From FEN-1219 sp964457725 (GTDB taxonomy: Bacteria > Pseudomonadota > Gammaproteobacteria > Steroidobacterales > Rariloculaceae): 9,142 bases of DNA. Location: positions 1 through 9,142 of the forward strand of contig CAYWGQ010000152.1 in assembly GCA_964457725.1 (NCBI GenBank), given 5' to 3'. The notes beneath the pieces were generated by a model, which saw only the letters and a list, made by a program, of their open reading frames with translations, was not told the origin of the DNA and searched no databases. The position numbers and the translations under genes are program-made. Below, one piece after another: positions 1-5,592 of this stretch (position 1 is the stretch's first letter; every line of letters begins with the position of its first letter).

Positions 1-435
1 GCCGATCCGCGCACAGGCCGCCGCGGACGCGACGCCGTGCTGCCCGGCGCCGGTCTCGGCGACGATCCGCCGCGCGCCGAGCGCGCGCGCGAGGAGCGCC
101 TGCCCGAGCGCGTTGTTGATCTTGTGCGCGCCGGTATGCGCGAGATCCTCGCGCTTCAGCCACACGTCGACGCCCCAGCGCTGCCCGAGACGCGGCGCGT
201 GCGTCAGCGGCGTCGGCCGGCCGACCCAGGTCGCGAGCTCCGTGCCGAGCTCCCGCTGGAACTCGGCCGACGGCAGGATCTCGCGCACGCCGCGCTCGAG
301 ACGGCTGACCGCGGGCATCAGCGTCTCCGGCACGTAACGGCCGCCGAACGGGCCGAAGCGGCCGTTGGCGTCCGGTAACCGTCCTGCGAGCAACTCCGCG
401 AGCAAGGCCTCACGCTCCTTCGCATCCTCGAGCAT
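1..435 (-). CDS. trpB: Tryptophan synthase beta chain (partial, 3' end off window)
   Basis: PLP enzyme that condenses indole with L-serine to give L-tryptophan, in the cytoplasmic alpha2-beta2 complex with TrpA. The 145 N-terminal residues are visible and the rest lies beyond the left edge. The protein shows the family start GRFGPFGGRYVPETL (about residues 25-39), the PTPL substrate-channel segment (74-77), the PLP-lysine motif HTGAHKINNALGQ with Lys105, and ETGAGQHGVA further on. The ATG follows the trpF stop with no spacer (TAGATG) and has a strong AGGAGG 8 nt upstream (plus-strand 444-449), so the start is well supported. It is the sixth structural gene of the trp operon; trpA probably follows. 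Family assignment is near certain; only the fragment's length limits it. Confidence 0.97.
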   Translation of the reverse strand, partial: MLEDAKEREALLAELLAGRLPDANGRFGPFGGRYVPETLMPAVSRLERGVREILPSAEFQRELGTELATWVGRPTPLTHAPRLGQRWGVDVWLKREDLAHTGAHKINNALGQALLARALGARRIVAETGAGQHGVASAAACARIG

Positions 436-1041
436 CTATCGCTCCTCCTGCGCGCGTGCGACCGGCGCTTCGAGCGCTCGCACGCGCGCGATGAATGACC
501 GGATCATCGCCGGATCCTTCTCCCCGCGGCGCCGCTCGACGCCGCTCGACACGTCGACGCCCCACGGGCGCACCGCCGCGATCGCCTCCTCCACATTGTC
601 CGCCGTGAGCCCGCCGGCGAGGACGAGCTCGGTGCGCCGCGCGAGCGCCCGCGCGGCGTCCCAATCGGCGCGGAGCCCCGCGCCGCTCGCCGCTCCCTCG
701 AAGAGGAGCCGCGGCGGCGGCTCGCCGCCGAGCGCCCGGCGGTAAACCGGCAGCGGCCGGCAGCCGCGCGGAAGCTCGAGCGCCGCCAGGTCGGCGGCAT
801 CGGTCTGCAGCCAGTCCGGCGCGAACACGTCGAGCACCTCCCGCACCTCGTCGGCCGAAGGCGCGCGCATCACCGCGACGCGGATCGTGCGCTCGGGCAG
901 CCCTTCGCAGAGCGCTCGCGCGGCGGCCGGCGCGATCCGCCGCGGCGACTCCGCGAACACGAAGCCGAGCGCGTCCGCACCGGCCTCGACCGCCGCGTCG
1001 CGCGCGGCGGCCGTCGTGATTCCGCAGATCTTCACGAACAC
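436..1041 (-). CDS. trpF: Phosphoribosylanthranilate isomerase
   Basis: Catalyses the Amadori rearrangement of N-(5-phosphoribosyl)anthranilate to CdRP, the third step of tryptophan synthesis, in a single (beta/alpha)8 barrel. 201 residues, normal for the family. The catalytic base is in KICGIT (Cys6), with GADALGFVF at 22-30, LVLAGGL at 139-145 and the C-terminal phosphate site WGVDVSSGVE at 160-169. The GTG start at 1041 is chosen because CGGAG lies 7 nt upstream and translation then begins directly at FVKICG; a second in-frame GTG two codons later is possible. The trpC stop is 2 nt upstream. Odd points: the usual catalytic Asp is Glu115 in LLFEG, the GGTG-like loop is SGAG, and the VQLHG motif reads LQTDAAD. 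TrpF and TrpC are separate here, unlike the E. coli TrpCF fusion. Confidence 0.95.
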   Translation of the reverse strand: MFVKICGITTAAARDAAVEAGADALGFVFAESPRRIAPAAARALCEGLPERTIRVAVMRAPSADEVREVLDVFAPDWLQTDAADLAALELPRGCRPLPVYRRALGGEPPPRLLFEGAASGAGLRADWDAARALARRTELVLAGGLTADNVEEAIAAVRPWGVDVSSGVERRRGEKDPAMIRSFIARVRALEAPVARAQEER

Positions 1042-1043
1042 GT

Positions 1044-1874
1044 TTACGCTCCGCGCGCCGCCACGCCGGCGCGGCCGGCCGCGAGCAGCCGCTCGAGCAT
1101 GTCGCGCGGGCGGCCCGCGCGCATCAGCGCCGAGCCGACGAGGGCCAGCTCGTAGCCGAGCTCGGCGACGCGGCGCGCGTCCTCCTCGCCGCCGATGCCG
1201 CTCTCGGCGACCGCCGGCAGCGTCGCCGGCAGGTGCGGCGCGAGCGCCTCGAAGCGCGCGAAGTCGACGGCGAGCGTTCGGAGGTCGCGGCAATTCACGC
1301 CGCACAGGAGCCGCGCCCCGGGCCGCTCTGCGAGCTTCGCGATCCGCTCGAGATCGGCGCGGTCGAAACCTTCGAGCAGCACGAAGAGCCCGTGCTCGGC
1401 GGCGCAGTCGACGAGCGCGCGGACCCGGTCGTCGTCGAGCATCGTCACGATCACGAGCACGCCGCCGGCGCCTGCCGCGCGCGCCTCGAGCACCTGATAC
1501 GGGTCGACGAGGAAATCCTTCCGCATGACCGGACGGCCGTGCGGCGCGAGCCGCGCGGCCGCGGTCTCGAGATGTGCGATGCGGCCGTGGAACTCGTCCG
1601 GCTCCGTCAGCACCGAGATCGCAGCGGCGCCGCCCGCCGCGTAGGCGTCGAGCTGCGCGGCGAGATCGAACGGCCCGTCCGCGGCGAGCGCGCCGGCGGC
1701 CGGCGAGCGAAGCTTCACCTCGGCGATCACCGCGAACGGCGCGGTCGGCGGCAGCGGCGGCGGCGGCGGAGCCGCACGGGCGCGGTCGAGACGCACCCGC
1801 GCGGGCCCGGCCGCCTGCGCCCGCTCGCCGCGGACCCGGCTCGCGGCGGCCATCCGCTCGAGGAACCCGCTCAT
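1044..1874 (-). CDS. trpC: Indole-3-glycerol phosphate synthase
   Basis: Closes the ring of CdRP to indole-3-glycerol phosphate with loss of CO2 and water. 276 residues, a TIM barrel with an N-terminal extension. Family motifs appear in order: AEVKLRSPAAG (51-61; Glu52, Lys54), SVLTEPDEFHG (87-97), RKDFLVDPYQ (118-127; catalytic Lys119), LLEGFD (166-171; catalytic Glu168), GVNCRDL (192-198) and AESGI (223-227). The ATG overlaps the trpD stop by four bases (ATGA), indicating translational coupling. Residues 36-43 form an unusual proline run (PPPPPLPP) in the segment just before the first catalytic strand. No fusion to TrpF: the TAA stop lies 2 nt before the trpF GTG. Confidence 0.97.
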   Translation of the reverse strand: MSGFLERMAAASRVRGERAQAAGPARVRLDRARAAPPPPPLPPTAPFAVIAEVKLRSPAAGALAADGPFDLAAQLDAYAAGGAAAISVLTEPDEFHGRIAHLETAAARLAPHGRPVMRKDFLVDPYQVLEARAAGAGGVLVIVTMLDDDRVRALVDCAAEHGLFVLLEGFDRADLERIAKLAERPGARLLCGVNCRDLRTLAVDFARFEALAPHLPATLPAVAESGIGGEEDARRVAELGYELALVGSALMRAGRPRDMLERLLAAGRAGVAARGA

Positions 1875-2904
1875 TGCGCCGCCAGCCCCCGCCCGAACTC
1901 GCGCAGCCGCTCGAGCAGCCGGGCGGCGCTGCCGTCCGCAATGGCCGCGCGCGCGCATTCGATGCCCTCGGCCGCGTCGCGGACGCGGCCGCTGACCTCG
2001 AGCGCGAGCCCGGCGCCGAGCGCGAGCGCGTCGCGATGCGCCGGGCTGTCGCCGCCGGCGAGTGCGTCCTCGAGCCGCCGCGCGTTCTCGGCCGCGTCGC
2101 CGCCGCCGAGCGCGGCCGGGTCGCAGGGCCCGAGCCCGTAATCGCGCGGGTCGCGGACGAGCCGCTCGACCCGGCCGCCGCGCACGTCGTAGCAGACGAA
2201 CGGGCCGATCGGCGTCGGCTCGTCCCAGCCCGCCGCGCCGTGCACGACGAACGCGCGCTCGCCGGGCATCCCGGCGAGCGTCTCCGCAATACGCTCCGCC
2301 ATCGGCTCGCTGAACGCGCCGATCAGGTGATACGGCGGCGCGGCCGGGTTCGCGAGCGGGCCGAGGATGTTGAACACCGTGCGGACCCCGAGCGCGGCGC
2401 GCACCGGCGCGATGTGCTTCATCGCGGGGTGGTAGTGCGGTGCGAACAGGAACGTGAAGCCGACGGATTCGAGGCAGCTGCCGGCCGCGGCCTCGGCGAG
2501 CGGGATCGGCAGACCGAGCGCCGTCAGCACGTCTGCGCTGCCGGAGCGGCTCGAGATCGAGCGATTGCCGTGCTTGACGATCGGGGCCCCGCACGCGGCC
2601 GCGAGCAGCGCCGCGCCGGTCGACAGGTTCAGGCTGCCGGAACGGTCGCCCCCGGTGCCGACGATGTCGACGTACTCCCCAGGCGGGATCTCGGGTCGCC
2701 GCGCGAGCTCGCGCAGCGCGAGCGCGAAGCCGCGGATCTCGCTCGCCGCCTCGCCCTTCTGCCGGAGCGCGATCAGGAGGGCGCCGGCGACGGCCGGCTC
2801 GACCTCGCCGGCCGCGAGCGCGCGCAGCAAAGCCGCCGCGCGGTCCTCGTCGAGATCGTGGCCGGCGAGCACGCGCTCGAGGAGCTCCGCCGCACGGATG
2901 CCGC

Positions 2905-2908
<4 letters not shown>
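1871..2908 (-). CDS. trpD: Anthranilate phosphoribosyltransferase
   Basis: Transfers phosphoribose from PRPP to anthranilate, the second step of the pathway. 345 residues, full length and not fused to TrpG. An N-terminal helical domain (about 1-75) precedes the PRPP-binding motif DIVGTGGD (81-88) with a following NLST at 94-97 and KHGNRSISSRSGSAD (112-126). The anthranilate-binding region FAPHYHPAMKHIAPVR (155-170) and NILGPLANP (180-188) are intact, and the Mg-binding Asp-Glu pair appears as WDEPTPIG (228-235). The ATG overlaps the trpG stop (ATGA) and its own TGA overlaps the trpC ATG, so it is coupled on both sides. Confidence 0.97.
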
Positions 2909-3485
<577 letters not shown>

Positions 3486-3489
<4 letters not shown>

Positions 3490-4868
3490 AACCCCTCCTT
3501 TGCGAGCTCGAGCGCGCGGCGCAGGATCGCGCTCTTCGCGAGTACCTCCTGGTGCTCCCGCGCCGGCACGCTGTCCGCGACGATCCCGGCGCCCGCCTGG
3601 AAGCTGTACTCGTCGCCGTTCACGACCAGGGTGCGGATCGTGATCGCCTGGTCCATGTTGCCGTTGCGCGCGAAGTAACCGGCGGTGCCGCCGTAGAGCC
3701 CGCGGCCGACCGGCTCGAGCTCGCTGATCAGCTCCATCGCCCGCACCTTTGGCGCGCCGACGAGCGTTCCGGCCGGGAACGCGGCGGCGAAGAGATCGAA
3801 CGCGTCCTTGCCGTTCGCGAGCTCGCCGGCGACGCCGCTGACGATGTGCATCACGTGGCTGTAGCGCTCGATCTTCCGATACGGGTCGACGTGGACCGAG
3901 CCCGACCGCGCGACGCGCCCGAGATCGTTGCGCGCGAGGTCGACCAGCATCACGTGCTCGGCATTCTCTTTCGGATCGGCGAGCAGCTCGCCCTCGAGCG
4001 CGAGGTCTTGCTCCTCCGTTGCTCCGCGCGGCCGGGTGCCGGCGATCGGCCTGAGCGACGCCGTGCGGCCGTTGAGCCGCACGAGCGCCTCGGGCGAGGA
4101 GCCGGCGATCTTCAGCGCGCCGAGGTCGAAATAGAACATGTACGGCGACGGGTTCAGCAGCCGCAAGCCCCGATACGCTTGGAACGGATCGAGGTCGGTC
4201 CGGCCGCTGAAACGCACCGACAGCACGATTTGATAGATGTCGCCCGCGCGGATGTGGTCTTGCGCGCGGCGCACCGAGTCGACGAATTCCGCCTCGGTCG
4301 CGCTCGCCTCGGCCGGCGAGAACCCGCCGCCCGGCGGCGGCTCGACACCGGCGCCGAGCGCGCGGACGATCTCGGCGCGGAGCGCGCGCCGCTCGGCGTC
4401 GGAGCCCGCGTGCAGCAGCGCGACGCGCCGGGTCAGGTGGTCGAAGACGAGGAGTGACCGGGGCGCGACGTAGGTTGCGAGCGGCACGCCGGCGAGCGGT
4501 GCCCGGTGGGCCGGCAGGCGCTCGAAATAGCGCACGACGTCGTAGCCGGTCGCGCCGACGAGTCCGCCGCGGAACGGCAGCCCGTCGATCCCGGGAGCGA
4601 GTTCCGGGCAGCGGGCGAGCGCGCCCCGCAGGAGCGCGAGCCAGCCCGCGGCGTCGGCCGGCGGCGGTTCCGCGCGCCCGTCGATCAGCACGCGGTCGCC
4701 GTGGAGCTCGAGCCGCAAGCCGTCGCCGAGACCGATGAACGAGTACCGCGCGAGCCGTTCGCCGCTCTCGACGCTCTCGAGCAGAAAGCGCGGCTCGAAC
4801 CGCGCGAGCTTCAGGTACGCCGAAACCGGTGTGTCGAGATCGGCGGTTATGTCGAACGGGGACTCCAC
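3486..4868 (-). CDS. trpE: Anthranilate synthase component I
   Basis: Converts chorismate plus ammonia from TrpG into anthranilate and pyruvate, the committed step. 460 residues from the chosen GTG, somewhat shorter than the usual 490-520. The N-terminal Trp feedback motif LLES is at 29-32, so allosteric inhibition is expected. The chorismate-binding domain includes DIYQIVLS (210-217), PIAGTRPRG (274-282), LVDLARNDLGRV (308-319), SHVMHIVSGV (337-346), FPAGTLVGAPK (364-374), GGTAGYF (393-399) and QAGAGIVADS (424-433). The GTG start at 4868 is preceded by GGAGGTGA with ideal spacing. An upstream in-frame ATG at 4994 would put the attenuator hairpin inside the protein and is rejected. Expression is controlled by the leader attenuator directly upstream. 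Confidence 0.97.
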
Positions 4869-4870
4869 GG

Positions 4871-4878
4871 TCACCTCC
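4871..4878 (-). promoter_or_regulatory. trpE ribosome binding site
   Basis: On the minus strand the bases read GGAGGTGA, almost full complementarity to the 16S 3' end, with the GGAGG core 5 nt before the GTG at 4868. It begins directly after the T-rich tail of the attenuator, so it is transcribed only when the terminator is bypassed. It decides the trpE start in favour of GTG 4868. Confidence 0.88.
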
Positions 4879-4919
4879 AAAAGCAAAAGGCCCAGCTCCG
4901 TTTGCCGCGGAGTGGGCCT
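4879..4919 (-). terminator. trp attenuator terminator hairpin
   Basis: On the minus strand AGGCCCA-CTCCG (4919-4908) pairs with CGGAG-TGGGCCT (4900-4888): 12 base pairs, one bulged C (4895) and a 7-nt loop (4907-4901). The tail TTTTGCTTTT follows at once. This is a textbook intrinsic terminator, and its place between the leader peptide and the trpE Shine-Dalgarno identifies it as the 3:4 terminator of an attenuator rather than the end of a transcription unit. Confidence 0.93.
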
Positions 4920-4975
4920 GCTTCGAGATCGAAAAACCGGACTTGAACTATCTAGACGCGCGCAAGCCTCTCCGC
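4907..4975 (-). promoter_or_regulatory. trp antiterminator (2:3 structure)
   Basis: On the minus strand GCGGAG (4975-4970) pairs with CTCCGC (4912-4907), and GGCTTGC (4968-4962) pairs with GCAGGCC (4921-4915), with one G-U pair and a 1x2 internal loop. The 13 pairs enclose a 40-nt loop. They occupy most of the 5' arm of the terminator, so the two structures exclude each other. This is seen by direct complementarity; folding energies were not computed. Confidence 0.85.
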
Positions 4976-5026
4976 CGGTAGGCGGCGCCACCAACGAAGA
5001 CCGACGGCATTGCGCGGATCGTTCAT
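4952..5026 (-). CDS. trpL: trp operon leader peptide, tandem Trp codons
   Basis: A 24-codon ORF upstream of the terminator, starting MNDPRNAV and ending ERLARV-TAG. Codons 12 and 13 are both TGG within RWWRR; the product has no enzymatic role. A ribosome short of Trp-tRNA would stall at 4993-4988, covering the first arm of the pause hairpin (4985-4981) and freeing region 2 for the antiterminator. With ample Trp the ribosome runs to the stop at 4952 and the terminator forms. No Shine-Dalgarno is visible before the ATG; the predicted promoter places transcription initiation at or 1-2 nt before the ATG, so the message is probably leaderless. Composition, position and partner structures make the identification strong even though the peptide is short. 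Confidence 0.92.
   Translation of the reverse strand: MNDPRNAVGLRWWRRLPAERLARV
4972..4985 (-). promoter_or_regulatory. trp leader pause hairpin (1:2)
   Basis: On the minus strand CCGCC (4985-4981) pairs with GGCGG (4976-4972) around a UACC tetraloop. It starts only 3 nt after the second Trp codon, so a ribosome stalled there would mask it. The 3' arm shares bases with the antiterminator, as expected for the 1:2 structure of a classical attenuator. Short stem, not checked by folding software. Confidence 0.7.
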
Positions 5027-5034
5027 TGGCCGGG

Positions 5035-5064
5035 AGTATGGGGGTTCGCTCCGACGGCGGTCAA
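5035..5064 (-). promoter_or_regulatory. Predicted trp operon promoter (sigma70-like)
   Basis: On the minus strand TTGACC (5064-5059, 5/6 to consensus) is followed by an 18-nt spacer and CATACT (5040-5035, 4/6). Initiation 7-9 nt after the -10 falls on 5028-5026, that is, on the A of the trpL ATG or the one or two bases before it. The -35 lies inside an imperfect palindrome. Confidence 0.65.
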
Positions 5065-5080
5065 GCCGTGCCGCCTTGAC
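5060..5080. promoter_or_regulatory. Imperfect palindrome over divergent -35 elements (candidate operator)
   Basis: GTCAAG at 5060-5065 and CTTGAC at 5075-5080 are perfect inverted repeats, and 8 of 10 pairs of the 21-bp element match. It covers the minus-strand trp -35 and a plus-strand TTGACA (5076-5081). Two back-to-back -35 hexamers produce part of this symmetry by themselves, so an operator role is only a hypothesis. I do not recognise it as a TrpR operator. The remainder of the gene-free interval 5082-5195 holds no clear -10 for the plus-strand gene. Confidence 0.35.
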
Positions 5081-5195
5081 AGCCTCGCGGCGAACCGCAA
5101 CCCTCTTGGCAGCGGCTTCCGCCGCGGCCGCGCGCGATGGGGCTCGCGGGCCGCGGCCGAAGCCGTTCGTACATCCGCTACGGAGAGCGTTCGAC

Positions 5196-5531
5196 ATGAG
5201 CTTCAAGGCGCTACTGAAGCGCTGGGAATCCCGCTCCGAATCCCCCCTGACGGACAGCGAGTACGCGGTGCGCCTGCCCCGCGACGACGCGGCGCGGCTG
5301 CTCGCGCTCGCCGAGCTGTACCACCTGCCGGTCGAGGAGGTCATCACCGATCTGCTGCATACGGCCCTCGACGGCATCGTCGAAGCGATGCCGTACGAGC
5401 CCGGGACGAAGGTGATCCGCGAGGACGATTTCGGCGACCCGGTCTACGAGGATCGCGGCCCCATGCCGCGCTTCCTCGAGCTCGCGAGGGCGAAGCGGGC
5501 CGAGCTCGACGGGCGCACCCCGCGGGGCTGA
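5196..5531 (+). CDS. Conserved-looking hypothetical protein with ribbon-helix-helix-like segment
   Basis: 111 residues; no function I can name. I recall similar small proteins of gammaproteobacteria, but that is memory, not a search. Residues 22-65 follow the ribbon-helix-helix pattern: a short strand EYAVRLP (22-28), a helix DDAARLLALAELY (30-42), a turn HLP, then a second helix VEEVITDLLHTALDGIVEAM (46-65). The C-terminal half is acidic and contains EDDFGDPVYEDRGP (76-89); the ends are basic. No membrane segment or signal peptide. The ATG at 5196 is preceded by GGAGAG with an 8-nt spacer; an upstream in-frame ATG at 5010 would add a low-complexity Arg/Ala stretch crossing the trp promoter and is rejected. 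It is divergent from trpL and co-directional with ppc, 61 nt away. A DNA-binding role is inference; it could instead be a structural or protein-binding domain. Confidence 0.8.
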   Translation: MSFKALLKRWESRSESPLTDSEYAVRLPRDDAARLLALAELYHLPVEEVITDLLHTALDGIVEAMPYEPGTKVIREDDFGDPVYEDRGPMPRFLELARAKRAELDGRTPRG

Positions 5532-5538
5532 GCGGCGC

Positions 5539-5544
5539 TACAAT
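5539..5544 (+). promoter_or_regulatory. Possible ppc -10 element
   Basis: TACAAT matches five of six positions of the -10 consensus, is the most AT-rich point of the 61-nt gap, and would give a leader of about 40 nt for ppc. No acceptable -35 lies 16-18 nt upstream, so the call is weak. Cotranscription of ppc with the upstream small gene is an alternative. Confidence 0.3.
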
Positions 5545-5592
5545 TCTCGGCCCGACGGGCGTTTCGCGCGAGCGTCGCGGCCGAGGTTTCCG

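Noticed and set aside
531..550. Perfect tandem 10-bp repeat GCCGCTCGAC
   Set aside because: Lies within trpF codons for the conserved SSGVE region and is explained by GC-rich codon use; no further copies, so no evidence of a functional repeat.
1044..2594. Apparent fusions: open frames extending upstream of trpC and trpF into neighbouring genes
   Set aside because: The upstream parts are out-of-frame readings of trpD or trpC. The ATGA overlap and ribosome sites set separate starts at 1874 and 1041.
4869..4994. Extended TrpE start at ATG 4994
   Set aside because: Would translate through the terminator hairpin and leader region; no family similarity in the extra 42 residues and no ribosome site, while GTG 4868 has a near-perfect one.
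5010..5195. Extended start for the 111-aa protein at ATG 5010
   Set aside because: The extra 62 residues are Arg/Ala-rich low complexity and overlap the divergent trp promoter and trpL; ATG 5196 has a usable Shine-Dalgarno.
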